A stretch of 64,000 nt of DNA. It comes from Lachnospiraceae bacterium. GTDB taxonomy: Bacteria; Bacillota; Clostridia; Lachnospirales; Lachnospiraceae. The translations under genes and the position numbers were made by a program. Numbering within the stretch: the first letter of the stretch is position 1; every line of letters begins with the position of its first letter. Under the pieces are notes generated by a model, which saw nothing but the letters and a program-made list of their open reading frames with translations, was not told where the DNA came from and did not search any database. This document shows positions 7,186 through 16,474 of the stretch, one piece after another. The stretch covers positions 1-64,000 of the forward strand of contig JAFXQX010000017.1 in the NCBI GenBank assembly GCA_017526745.1, read 5' to 3'.

Positions 7186-8339
7186 AAAAGATCGTTGTTA
7201 TGGGCTCCACGGGCTCGATAGGAACCCAGACCCTTGATATAGCAAAAAAGCATCCGGATGAGATAAACGTTGTTGCGCTTACTGCCAGTACAAGCGTTGA
7301 TCTTATCGAAAAGCAGGCACGAGAGTTTGCTCCTTTTCTTGTCGCAATGTATGACAAGAAGGCGGCAGCTGACCTTTCCGCCAGACTGTCCGACACGGAT
7401 ATTAAGGTCGTCTCCGGTATGGAAGGACTGATCGAGGCGGCTTCGTTTGACTGTGATATCGTTGTCACCGCCATGGTAGGCATGATCGGTATCAGACCAA
7501 CCGTTGCTGCGATCGAGGCGGGTCATGATATCGCTCTTGCGAACAAAGAGACGCTTGTATGCGCCGGACACATCATCATGCCGCTGATCAAAAAACACGG
7601 AGTCAGCCTGTATCCCGTGGACAGTGAGCATTCAGCGATATTCCAGTCTCTTAACGGAGAACATCATGATGATATCGAGAAGATCATTCTTACGGCATCC
7701 GGAGGCCCTTTCCGGATGCGATCAAAAGAAGAGCTTTCGTCGATGACTGCAAAGGAGGCCCTTTGTCATCCGAACTGGAACATGGGCAACAAGATTACTA
7801 TAGACTCGGCAACTCTGGTCAACAAGGGACTGGAGGTCATGGAGGCGTGTCATCTGTTCGATGTGGCGCTTGATGATATCGAGGTTGTTGTTCATCCCCA
7901 GTCCATTATACATTCCGCTGTGATGTATAAGGACGGAGGCATTATGGCGCAGATGGGATGTCCGGATATGAGGCTTCCGATACAGTATGCCCTGTTTGGA
8001 CCGAGACGCCCTTATCTTGATACAAAACGTTTAAGTCTTGCGGACCTTGGCACCATGACTTTTGAACGTCCGGATCCGGACAAGTTCGAAGGATTTGCAC
8101 TCGCATATGAGGCGGCACGTCGTTCGGGAAATATGCCGACCGTGTTCAATGCCGCAAACGAGCGTGCGGTTGCACTGTTCCTCGAGCATAAGATAAACTT
8201 TACTGACATACCGCGCCTGATAAAGGCTGCAATGGATAATGCATCATTTATCGCATCGCCTTCGGTTGATGATATAATCGCGACCGGAAAGAGCGCGGAG
8301 GAATACGTTGAGCAATATCTGATGAACGGCATGAGGTGA
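7182..8339 (+). CDS. dxr: 1-deoxy-D-xylulose 5-phosphate reductoisomerase
   Basis: 385 residues (also called IspC). Second step of the MEP isoprenoid pathway: NADPH-dependent rearrangement of DXP to MEP. Seen: GSTGSIGTQTLD (NADPH loop), LANKETLV, PVDSEHSAIFQ, ASGGPFR, and HPNWNMGNKITIDSATLVNKGLE (metal and substrate site). Starts with GTG overlapping the cdsA stop by 4 bp (GTGA), preceded by GGAGG at 7169-7173. Supplies precursors for UppS next door. Confidence 0.97.
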   Translation: MKKIVVMGSTGSIGTQTLDIAKKHPDEINVVALTASTSVDLIEKQAREFAPFLVAMYDKKAAADLSARLSDTDIKVVSGMEGLIEAASFDCDIVVTAMVGMIGIRPTVAAIEAGHDIALANKETLVCAGHIIMPLIKKHGVSLYPVDSEHSAIFQSLNGEHHDDIEKIILTASGGPFRMRSKEELSSMTAKEALCHPNWNMGNKITIDSATLVNKGLEVMEACHLFDVALDDIEVVVHPQSIIHSAVMYKDGGIMAQMGCPDMRLPIQYALFGPRRPYLDTKRLSLADLGTMTFERPDPDKFEGFALAYEAARRSGNMPTVFNAANERAVALFLEHKINFTDIPRLIKAAMDNASFIASPSVDDIIATGKSAEEYVEQYLMNGMR

Positions 8340-8345
8340 TTTGTT

Positions 8346-9422
8346 TTGAAGATAGTTTTTGGAGTACTGATCCTTGCGGTGATAGTGTTCACGCATGAAA
8401 TGGGACACTTCCTGATCGCAAGGCTGAACGGGATAGAGGTCGTTGAATTTACCGTCGGTTTCGGACCGAAGATATTCGGATGGAAAACTAAGGCAGGAAC
8501 GAAGATAGCCGTAAGGCTTATTATGCTCGGTGCGGCATGTGTGTTTGACGATCTTGATGCCGACAATGACGAGGATACGGATCTTGCCACTATGATAGCC
8601 AATTCGTCGTTTCGAAAGGCGAACGTCTGGTCCAGGATAGCGACAACGCTTGCCGGACCGTTCTTCAACCTTCTGCTCGCATTTGTTCTCGGCCTGTTCC
8701 TCATGAACTACATTGACATTCCCGATACAACGATCACCGGGATACAGACTGACGGAGCAGCATATGCGGCAGGGATCCGCGAAGGCGATAAGATCATAAG
8801 CGTGAACGGCAGCAGATGCTATCTGTATCCCGAGGTTTCAACCGCCGTTGAGCTCGGAGTGGGCCGCCCTCTTACCGTTGTATATGAACATGAAGGTAAG
8901 AGGATCAAGGTCGAAGTTGTGCCGAAGATGAATGAGCAGTATAAGCGGTTCATGATCGGTGTAGAGTTTGGAGGAGATACCGCTCCCGCTTCCGCAAAAG
9001 GTCCTCTTGAGATCGTAAAGTCAAGTTATCTTTATGTACGCTACATGGTAAGGATGACTTTTGCAAGCTTCAGAATGCTGTTCGCCGGACAGGCCGGGGT
9101 GTCGGAACTTGCAGGACCGGTCGGGGCCGCACAGATAGTCGGCGAAGAGTATGACAATGCAAAAGCAGCCGGTCCGCTTGCGGTTGTTGTCAGCATGCTG
9201 AACATAGCACTGCTTCTTTCCGCAAACATCGGCATTGTAAATCTGTTTCCCATCCCCGCATTTGACGGAGGAAAGCTTTTATTCCTCATATACGAAGCGA
9301 TCAGGGGGAAACCTGCCAACAGCAAAGTCGAGGGTACGATACAGCTTGTCGGTATAGGCCTTCTTCTCGTATTGCTCGTGGTCGTAATGTACAATGATAT
9401 AACACGGCTGTTTATGGGTTGA
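8346..9422 (+). CDS. rseP: RIP-type site-2 metalloprotease RseP
   Basis: 358 residues. Intramembrane zinc protease (M50B) that cleaves membrane anti-sigma factors and remnant signal peptides. Start is TTG 8346 with an AGGTGAT site; it places the zinc motif H17-E-M-G-H21 in the first membrane segment as the family requires. A PDZ domain spans about 130-200 (GIREGDKIISVNG), and the third conserved motif is NLFPIPAFDGGK, where most relatives have PALDGG. The usual GGYV loop after the first segment is changed to GAACVF, followed by a short acidic stretch. Last gene before a terminator. Confidence 0.95.
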   Translation: MKIVFGVLILAVIVFTHEMGHFLIARLNGIEVVEFTVGFGPKIFGWKTKAGTKIAVRLIMLGAACVFDDLDADNDEDTDLATMIANSSFRKANVWSRIATTLAGPFFNLLLAFVLGLFLMNYIDIPDTTITGIQTDGAAYAAGIREGDKIISVNGSRCYLYPEVSTAVELGVGRPLTVVYEHEGKRIKVEVVPKMNEQYKRFMIGVEFGGDTAPASAKGPLEIVKSSYLYVRYMVRMTFASFRMLFAGQAGVSELAGPVGAAQIVGEEYDNAKAAGPLAVVVSMLNIALLLSANIGIVNLFPIPAFDGGKLLFLIYEAIRGKPANSKVEGTIQLVGIGLLLVLLVVVMYNDITRLFMG

Positions 9423-9426
9423 TATA

Positions 9427-9495
9427 TGCCGGATGTCTTTCCGGCAGATTATACAAAACGTCGGTTTTCCGAAAAAAGGAAAATCGGCGTTTTTT
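9427..9495 (+). terminator. Terminator region after rseP
   Basis: A perfect 7-bp hairpin (TGCCGGA/TCCGGCA, 9427-9446) is followed by a longer stem, CGTCGGTTTTCC with GGAAAATCGGCG (9459-9489, with G-U pairs), and a T-run. It closes the unit that ends with rseP. Confidence 0.8.
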
Positions 9496-9577
9496 ATATT
9501 TTTCATATCATTTTTATACTGTGGGATCATTAATATCACGGGTGTTTTCGTATCAGTGTAGAATCGAAAGCTTACTG

Positions 9578-9607
9578 TTGACTGCTGCTTCCCGAGGGGT
9601 TTATTTT
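9578..9607 (+). promoter_or_regulatory. Possible promoter of the kinase operon
   Basis: TTGACT (9578-9583), 18-bp spacer, TATTTT (9602-9607), about 30 bp before the first possible start codon. The -10 is weak. Confidence 0.45.
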
Positions 9608-9635
9608 TGACGTACAAAGGAATAAACAGCAGACG

Positions 9636-11111
9636 ATGATAGAAAAAGGAACGATGATACACAACCGATATGAAGTGGACTGCCTTATTGGACGGGGCGG
9701 AACGAGTGAGGTTTATCTTGTGATCGACCGTCATATAGGAAGGAGTCTGGCCATGAAAGTGATGGATAAAAGATCCATCGGCGCCCTCGGATTTGCCAGG
9801 AGCGAGATAGAGTCGCTGCGTCGAGTGAAATATCCGCTCTTTCCTGCGATAAATGATGCATTTTGCGATAAGGGCAGCATATTCATAATCAGTGAATACG
9901 TTAAGGGTACGTCTTTGTGGACCAGGTGCCGGGGACGGGGGCTTTCAAGGGACAGGAGCCTTGCGATCGCCCAGCGCATATGTGAAGCCCTGGTCTATCT
10001 TCACACATTGAAGAAACCGATACTGTATCTCGATATGAAACCGGAGAATATCATACTTGACGAGACCAATCTTCCGCATCTGATAGATTTCGGGATCGCC
10101 GGATGGCTTGCAACACGTCATATCCCGGTAGGGACAAGAGGTTATTCGCCGCCCGAACAGTACAGTTTCAGGATCCCGCCGGATGTCAGGGCGGACATAT
10201 TTGCCTTTGGCATGACATATTATGCGATCAGGCACGGAGTTCCCCCGGATCCGGATCCGAAGAAGGCGATATCGGATATCAGACACTCACACATTCTTTG
10301 TTCATCGGAAAGAGCATTTCTTGAAAAGTGCTGTGCTCTCTGTAAAGAGGACAGGTTCGACAACACACAGGCAGTTCTTTGTCAGATCAGACGAATAAGA
10401 TCTCACCCTGAAAGGATCAGAAAGAGCATTGAGATAACAACAATAACAGCGGGCATCATCCTTATGGCTGCATACGGTACCGGCACCGTTTCGGCGCGTA
10501 TCAGACAGAATGATGCGGCCGCCGCCCTTGTAAGGGAGACAACGGGTTATATGGAAAACGGAGAGTATACCCCGGAGGCGATAGGCATCATAAAGGCATG
10601 GATCAACAGCGGAAGCCTCTCTGAAGAATGCGAGCAGGAATTCATCTTTGAAGTTGCCGTCAATTCAATGCTCGTAGAGAAGAACTACAGGACGGCCGCA
10701 TCATATTTTGACAGGCTGGATCCGGCCAGGTATCCGGAAGCGGAAGGATACGGGAGGCTGTGCAGGATCCAGGGGAGCTTTTCACATGATACTGATGATG
10801 CGGTAAGGCTGATCGGAGAACTGTTCGCAGATATAATAAAGCGCTCTCCGTCGAGGATCAAATATGAGAATCTCATATTCATCGCCCATTGTTATGAAAA
10901 CTTTGAGCCTGACCGGTCCGAGGGGATCAAAAAGGCATTATCGGTCCTGGATATGGCAAGAGAAGAGATAAGGGCCGAGGGGGATCCCAAGGGAGAGTTT
11001 GATGATATGGAAAAAAGGATCGGGGAATTGATAACGGTAAAGAACAGGCGTCTTGACATAAGGCGGAACATGATAGGAGGAAACAATGAAGAGAAGAACG
11101 TTAAGGATTAA
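9636..11111 (+). CDS. Membrane Ser/Thr protein kinase (Hanks type) without PASTA domains
   Basis: 491 residues from ATG 9636; ATG 9654 (Met7) is an alternative. Cytoplasmic kinase domain ~12-260: glycine loop GRGGTSEVY, Lys41 in AMKVMD, catalytic YLDMKPEN with Asp133 and Asn138 (Tyr-Leu replaces the usual His-Arg of HRD), DFG at 151-153, activation segment VGTRGYSPPEQY. One membrane segment at about 264-285, then ~200 residues outside that look helical and repeat-like, possibly TPR-like. The PASTA repeats of PrkC-type kinases are absent. All catalytic residues are present, so it should be active. It overlaps the next gene by 26 bp, so the three genes up to 15308 form an operon; the two downstream proteins are candidate partners. 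Confidence 0.88.
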   Translation: MIEKGTMIHNRYEVDCLIGRGGTSEVYLVIDRHIGRSLAMKVMDKRSIGALGFARSEIESLRRVKYPLFPAINDAFCDKGSIFIISEYVKGTSLWTRCRGRGLSRDRSLAIAQRICEALVYLHTLKKPILYLDMKPENIILDETNLPHLIDFGIAGWLATRHIPVGTRGYSPPEQYSFRIPPDVRADIFAFGMTYYAIRHGVPPDPDPKKAISDIRHSHILCSSERAFLEKCCALCKEDRFDNTQAVLCQIRRIRSHPERIRKSIEITTITAGIILMAAYGTGTVSARIRQNDAAAALVRETTGYMENGEYTPEAIGIIKAWINSGSLSEECEQEFIFEVAVNSMLVEKNYRTAASYFDRLDPARYPEAEGYGRLCRIQGSFSHDTDDAVRLIGELFADIIKRSPSRIKYENLIFIAHCYENFEPDRSEGIKKALSVLDMAREEIRAEGDPKGEFDDMEKRIGELITVKNRRLDIRRNMIGGNNEEKNVKD

Positions 11112-13113
11112 GGCTTTTTCATTTATAGCCGCTTTTTTGGGAGGATTGCTCATATGCGGGGAAAATACCCGTGCGGGTGAACCGTATACGGGAGATCCGG
11201 GACGATACTATGTATGGCTTGAGGACTATGCGGTTGATGATGATACCGGTATGGAAAAACACAGCGGTGTTCATTTTGATTTCGTAACGAACGGGAAAAG
11301 GAAGGTCACTACCTATGACAGGAGAATGATGCTCAGCGGCATTGATGCCATATGGTTCGGTACTCCGAATGTCATAACATGTGATGCCTGCCGTGAAAAA
11401 GCGGAGGCGGCAGACCTTTATTCGGTCAGGATATATCTTGAAGATGACGACGGTAACGAGATCATTACAAGAAGCGGTGTAAGACTGGGTCCGGAGGATC
11501 TGAAGACCTGCGGGATAGATTTTGAAACACTTACAAAACCGCTGCGCATTGCGATCGAGATCACTCAGAAGCCCGGGGAATTCTGCGACAGCTGCTGCAG
11601 CCATATCGGAGATAACATAACGGTAGACGGTGTATACTGTCACAGGACCTGTCTTACGGTAGAGACCCCTCCGAGGGATACAAGTGCCGATCCAGGCGGT
11701 GTTGCGTATTTTAACATACAGTTGTCCAGATATGTCATGACTCATTCTCCGGATCCGAGAACATATTATAAATGGGCGATCAGGGAGGATAACGGAGAGT
11801 GGAGAAGGCTGATCGACGGTCCAGGACTGTACGGGGAATCTTATCTGGGAACAAACACTCCCAATCTTGCGATAACAAATGTGACTGACCTGCTTAACGG
11901 GAAAGAGTATGCCTGCGTTCTGAACGGGACATATGGCAAAAATATTATGTCAACCTCAGCAAGGCTTACCGTGAATGGGACCGATACTGGAGGATCGGCT
12001 GATCCGGGATCCGGCACAGACCCGGCCGTCGATCCGGCCCCCGATCCAGTCACAACACCCGCACCTGATCCCGGGGGGGCGGCAGATCCTGCGGCAACTT
12101 CCGATCCGCCTGTGACCGGGACAGTCCCTGCCCCCGCTGTTTTGGATCCGGCCGCAATCGACCGGCCCCCACACGGCGGTGATTATAAACCGTCCACATC
12201 CTCATCGGCATATGTCCCGCCTGCGGGACAACCGGTGCAGAATCCGGCGGCAAGACCTACGCCCTCGTATTCTTCGTCCAGCAGCAGGGCAGACCGGTCT
12301 GACGACGACAGCACTTACAGCAGGAGCACCATTGAGACCCATCTTCCCGGAGCCGGGGAGAAGATAACGGCATCAGCCCAGGGAAACAAGGGCACAGCAT
12401 CAGAGAATGGTCAGGCCCTATCAGGGGCAGGAACTGCGGGACCCGGAACTGCGGGTAAAGGAAGAACGGGATCTTCTTCAAAAGGATCGACATCAAAAGG
12501 ATCGTCATCAAACGGTTCGTCTTATGCATCATCGACATCGGTTTTAAAGAGGCCGAATTCATCAACTTTCATGAAGAACGGGATATTGTATGTGGTTGAC
12601 GATGATACGCCCGAAACAGGTGTGGGAGCATCATCTGACGGCGAAAAAGGTGATGGGGCGGATGTGACGAGCGTAGAGAACGAGAACGCGTATACGGCCT
12701 CCGATCTTGCGTCCGAGGGTCCGGTACAACAGCAGGAGCTGACCAGGGGATTTTTTGATACACTGCCCGGATACGCAGTAATAATACTGTCATCGCTCAT
12801 ACTGCTGCTTCTGGCCCTGTTCTTCCTGTTCTTCGGAGTTATCGTGTTCGGTGAGGTAGAGGAACATGACGAAGTATTTGAGCTTTGTGCGGTAAGGATC
12901 ATGCTCAGGCGTGAAGGAAACTGGTACATAAACCTGTCGTCTCTGTTCGACGACAATGCGGTGGTAAAGCTTCGTATCGGAATACTGTTTGCACGTATAT
13001 TTGACGGATGGGAACTGACCGGAGATACAAAAGGCGTATATGAAGGGACTGTTACCGGCCTGATCTGCCAGAACATGGAGATGCATCGCAAAGACATAAG
13101 GAGGAAGGTATGA
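11086..13113 (+). CDS. Secreted single-pass membrane protein with Pro/Ser-rich stalk and cytoplasmic tail domain
   Basis: 675 residues. Starts at 11086 after AGGAGGAAACA, inside the end of the kinase gene. Signal peptide at 1-27. Residues ~30-300 are extracellular, with two clusters of cysteines (CDACREK; CDSCCSHIGD, CHRTC) and an Ig-like stretch that ends with ALTCVLNGTYG-type spacing (about 200-300). A Pro/Asp/Thr-rich then Ser/Gly-rich stalk follows (~300-540). One long membrane segment at about 562-587, then ~85 residues inside the cell, a compact mixed domain. No family recognised. Layout resembles a receptor: outside sensor, stalk, one membrane pass, inside domain. Being co-translated with a kinase, its tail is a possible substrate; this is inference. 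Confidence 0.8.
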   Translation: MKRRTLRIKAFSFIAAFLGGLLICGENTRAGEPYTGDPGRYYVWLEDYAVDDDTGMEKHSGVHFDFVTNGKRKVTTYDRRMMLSGIDAIWFGTPNVITCDACREKAEAADLYSVRIYLEDDDGNEIITRSGVRLGPEDLKTCGIDFETLTKPLRIAIEITQKPGEFCDSCCSHIGDNITVDGVYCHRTCLTVETPPRDTSADPGGVAYFNIQLSRYVMTHSPDPRTYYKWAIREDNGEWRRLIDGPGLYGESYLGTNTPNLAITNVTDLLNGKEYACVLNGTYGKNIMSTSARLTVNGTDTGGSADPGSGTDPAVDPAPDPVTTPAPDPGGAADPAATSDPPVTGTVPAPAVLDPAAIDRPPHGGDYKPSTSSSAYVPPAGQPVQNPAARPTPSYSSSSSRADRSDDDSTYSRSTIETHLPGAGEKITASAQGNKGTASENGQALSGAGTAGPGTAGKGRTGSSSKGSTSKGSSSNGSSYASSTSVLKRPNSSTFMKNGILYVVDDDTPETGVGASSDGEKGDGADVTSVENENAYTASDLASEGPVQQQELTRGFFDTLPGYAVIILSSLILLLLALFFLFFGVIVFGEVEEHDEVFELCAVRIMLRREGNWYINLSSLFDDNAVVKLRIGILFARIFDGWELTGDTKGVYEGTVTGLICQNMEMHRKDIRRKV

Positions 13114-15308
13114 AAAAACTGGCCGGATTGATACTTTTTGCGGTCATGGCCCTGCCGGCGGTAGATATCAGAGCTCAGACTGCGGAAAAACTTGATGTTG
13201 ATATCAGAGCTTATGATAACGAAAAGATACTGATAATGCCAAACAGCAGGTATTACAGTCCCGTCCCCGTAACCTTCAGGCCGGGCAGGCCGGACAGCAG
13301 TTACAGCATAAGTATCGACGACGGAGCAAACTACACGGATTATACCCCGATGGATTCCGCAAGCCTTACTCTTTACCCGGATGATGAGACTTCACCGGCA
13401 AAAAGATGGAATATAAAATTTGGATGCGGTAATGGAGATGATGAGGTATTTTCCGATGTCTACAGCATTTCGTTCGATACCGAATCTCCCGTCATATCAC
13501 TTACGGATGACGATAAGATCTCAAAATGGCTTACGGAGGAAACAACGGTATCGCTGAAAGTGTCTGATGATGCGGGAATAGGAAGGGTCATATCAAGATC
13601 AGGTGATACGGTATTAGCGGAGTTTCACGAAACGGAAGGCGAGGAGATAAAAGAGAGGACGATAGAGCTGCCCCTTAAAAAGACGGAAAATAGATTCAGC
13701 ACCGTAGAGACCGTATGCTGCGATCTTGCCGGCAACTCCACGGTCATGACTTTTGATTATATGTATGATGATTCACCCCCGACCCTGTCGGTCAACGGCG
13801 TAGACAACGGCCTGATCACACCGGATCCGGTAAAGATAACGATGGCGGCGGATGACGAAGGGGAGGATGCATATATCTCATATACGCTTGAGCGGACAGA
13901 AGGTGACAGGGTAATAACGACAAGAGCGGAAAATATATGTAATACATCTTCTCTTGATATCGGGGAAGACGGTGCGTATACGCTTACCGTAAACGCATAT
14001 GATCCTGCGGGAAACAGATCCGAAACCGTGACCAAACATTTCCGGATAGATTCCGCGCCGCCGGAAATATCGATAAAGGGAGCAGGAGATACGGCCGATC
14101 TGCGTTCTTTTAGCAACATCATATTTGAGACTGCAGATGAGAGCGCCGGATCGACTGAGGTTAACATAACATTAAAGCGCACTTCGATGGGAAAAACCGA
14201 TATCATAGAGCTTGGACCATACACAACCGTAGCGGTCAATGACATCAGAGAGGTTAACATAAATTCAGACGGTGACTATGAGATAATGATGTCGGCAACA
14301 GACGGCGCGGGAAACATAAGCAGCGCCTATAAGAGATTCCGCATGGATTCGAACGCACCGGATATATCCGTCGCGGGTATCTCGGAAGGTGAGGTAACGG
14401 GTGATAAACCGATCGTAAGGTTCATGGCCGGAGAGATGTTCTACGATTCGACCATAATGACGGCCGTGCTTGAGAAAAAAGATAAGAACGGCTACAGGCA
14501 GGTTTCAAAGGATGAGCATGTCATGAAAGATGTGCGTGACCATATCGATATCAGGCCCGCCTCGGAAGGCCTTTACAGGCTGACATGCTTAGCCGCGGAC
14601 CGGTCGGGGAACCGGAATGAGTCGACAATATCTTTCACAGTTGACTACACACCGCCCGTGATCTCGCAAATGTCCGATATAGACGGGAATTATTTCAGAT
14701 CATTTTTGCTTCCGAAAAAGATAAAGGATCTTGTAAAGGACGCAACGAAAGTCGTGGCGTCGGCATACGTGAATGATGTGCCTTATCATGACGGCGACAG
14801 GATAATTCAGGAGGGAAGGTACGTGCTTACCATCCTCGCTTCGGATGAGGCGGATAACGTCTCGGAATCCTCGGCGGAATTTATAGTCGACCATACTTCT
14901 CCGCAGGTCGTACTTGAAGGGTTGGATAAGAACGGGAACATTTTGCCAAACTCTCTCATAAGGGTCAGCCTGTTCGACAGGGAGGATCACCTTGTTTCGG
15001 TAAAGTTCGGGGAGCGCTCCATCCCGGTAGATCCCGACGGCACCGCTTCATTTACGGTGGATGAGAGCTCCGGGCAGAAAATAACGGTTGTGGCAGCCGA
15101 TGATGCGGGCAATGTAACGGATACGGAAATACATATGCAGTACAGCATGGCCTCTTTTCTCCCCGGTCCTCTGACAGTAAAGGAGGTGTCGGCAGGCGAT
15201 GAGGCAGAAGAGGAGGATGCGGCCGATCCGCTTTCGCTTATGGTGGGACTTTTGTCGGTACTTTCCGGAAGTTTCGGCTTTGTTTACAGAACATTTTTGC
15301 GTGATTGA
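13110..15308 (+). CDS. Surface protein with repeated Ig-like beta domains and C-terminal membrane anchor
   Basis: 732 residues; ATGA overlap with the previous gene. Signal peptide at 1-22 (cleaved near RAQ-TAEK). At least five repeats begin with a D.T/S.PP.I motif: DTESPVISL, DDSPPTLSV, DSAPPEISI, DSNAPDISV, DYTPPVISQ, DHTSPQVVL, each ending near DxAGN or similar (DLAGNS, DPAGNR, DGAGNI, DRSGNR, DEADNV, DDAGNV). This is the bacterial Ig-like pattern common in adhesins. It ends with one hydrophobic segment (~707-727) and RTFLRD, so it is held in the membrane rather than by a sortase motif. Third gene of the kinase operon; no terminator follows. Confidence 0.85.
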   Translation: MKKLAGLILFAVMALPAVDIRAQTAEKLDVDIRAYDNEKILIMPNSRYYSPVPVTFRPGRPDSSYSISIDDGANYTDYTPMDSASLTLYPDDETSPAKRWNIKFGCGNGDDEVFSDVYSISFDTESPVISLTDDDKISKWLTEETTVSLKVSDDAGIGRVISRSGDTVLAEFHETEGEEIKERTIELPLKKTENRFSTVETVCCDLAGNSTVMTFDYMYDDSPPTLSVNGVDNGLITPDPVKITMAADDEGEDAYISYTLERTEGDRVITTRAENICNTSSLDIGEDGAYTLTVNAYDPAGNRSETVTKHFRIDSAPPEISIKGAGDTADLRSFSNIIFETADESAGSTEVNITLKRTSMGKTDIIELGPYTTVAVNDIREVNINSDGDYEIMMSATDGAGNISSAYKRFRMDSNAPDISVAGISEGEVTGDKPIVRFMAGEMFYDSTIMTAVLEKKDKNGYRQVSKDEHVMKDVRDHIDIRPASEGLYRLTCLAADRSGNRNESTISFTVDYTPPVISQMSDIDGNYFRSFLLPKKIKDLVKDATKVVASAYVNDVPYHDGDRIIQEGRYVLTILASDEADNVSESSAEFIVDHTSPQVVLEGLDKNGNILPNSLIRVSLFDREDHLVSVKFGERSIPVDPDGTASFTVDESSGQKITVVAADDAGNVTDTEIHMQYSMASFLPGPLTVKEVSAGDEAEEEDAADPLSLMVGLLSVLSGSFGFVYRTFLRD

Positions 15309-15333
15309 CTATATGCAAAAGACCATGTAAAAT
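15305..15333 (+). promoter_or_regulatory. SigA promoter of ispG-polC, overlapping the upstream stop codon
   Basis: TTGACT (15305-15310), 17-bp spacer, TAAAAT (15328-15333). The -35 box contains the TGA stop (15306-15308) of the preceding gene. Confidence 0.75.
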
Positions 15334-15403
15334 CAAAAAGTAAAACACAAGTTATTGAGTATTTTGCCCCGGAATCGGGTAAAACTCCACAATATAGCAG
15401 AGT

Positions 15404-16459
15404 ATGTACAGGGACGAAACAAGAAAGATCCAAATAGGAGACCGCGTCATCGGAGGTGGAAGCCCCATCCTCATCCAGTCGATGACCAATACAAAGACAG
15501 AGGATGCCGATGCGACGGTAAGGCAGATAGAAAGGCTGCGCGAGGCCGGCTGTGATATCGTACGCGTTACCGTGCCGACCATAGAGGCCGCAAAGGCTCT
15601 TGGAAAGATCAAAAAAAGGTGCGATATCCCCGTAGTTGCGGATATCCATTTTGATCATAAGATGGCTCTTGCGGCAATGGAATACGGAGCCGACAAGATA
15701 AGGATCAACCCCGGAAACATCGGCGGAGCCGATAAACTGAGGGAAGTCGTTGCCGCGGCGAAAGAGCGGGGCATTCCGATCAGAGTCGGTGTCAACAGCG
15801 GCTCTTTGGAAAAGGATCTTGTCGAAAAGTACAAAGGCGTGACCGCACAGGGCATAGTCGAGTCCGCAATGGACAAAGTCCATATGATAGAGGACTGCGG
15901 ATACTCAAACATAGTCGTCTCTATCAAGTCTTCAGACGTGATGATGTGCGTAAGGGCGCATGAAGAGATAGCTCCCATCTGTCCGTATCCGCTCCATGTC
16001 GGGATAACGGAGTCGGGGACGGTAAAAAGCGGCAGCATCAGATCGGCAGTCGGCCTGGGGATCATACTTAACAAAGGGATAGGCGATACGATCAGGGTTT
16101 CCCTTACGGGTGATCCCGTCGAGGAAGTGGTTACGGCAAAACTGATATTGAAGTCACTCGGACTTCGCAAAGGCGGGGTCGATGTCGTATCATGTCCTAC
16201 CTGCGGCCGGACAAACATAGATATCATAGGGCTTGCGGGGCAGGTCGAGCGCATGGTTGCGGGCTATGATCTTGATATCAAGGTTGCAGTCATGGGGTGT
16301 GTCGTGAACGGTCCGGGCGAGGCCAAAGAAGCCGATATCGGTATAGCCGGCGGGATCGGCGAAGGACTTCTGATCAAAAAAGGAAAGATAATCAAAAAAG
16401 TTCCGGAGGATGAGCTTCTTGCCACACTCAAGGAAGAACTCGATAACTGGGACTGCTGA
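15404..16459 (+). CDS. ispG: (E)-4-hydroxy-3-methylbut-2-enyl-diphosphate synthase
   Basis: 351 residues, the short bacterial form. A [4Fe-4S] enzyme that reduces MEcPP to HMBPP, the sixth MEP-pathway step. TIM-barrel start: IGGGSPILIQSMTNTKTED, then CDIVRVTVP and ADIHFDHKMAL.A. Cluster ligands Cys264 and Cys267 (SCPTCGRT), Cys299 and Glu306 (GCVVNGPGEA) are all present. Weak ribosome site (GCAGAG). It has its own promoter, and polC follows after 15 bp. Confidence 0.97.
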   Translation: MYRDETRKIQIGDRVIGGGSPILIQSMTNTKTEDADATVRQIERLREAGCDIVRVTVPTIEAAKALGKIKKRCDIPVVADIHFDHKMALAAMEYGADKIRINPGNIGGADKLREVVAAAKERGIPIRVGVNSGSLEKDLVEKYKGVTAQGIVESAMDKVHMIEDCGYSNIVVSIKSSDVMMCVRAHEEIAPICPYPLHVGITESGTVKSGSIRSAVGLGIILNKGIGDTIRVSLTGDPVEEVVTAKLILKSLGLRKGGVDVVSCPTCGRTNIDIIGLAGQVERMVAGYDLDIKVAVMGCVVNGPGEAKEADIGIAGGIGEGLLIKKGKIIKKVPEDELLATLKEELDNWDC

Positions 16460-16474
16460 TAAGGGAATTCCGTA

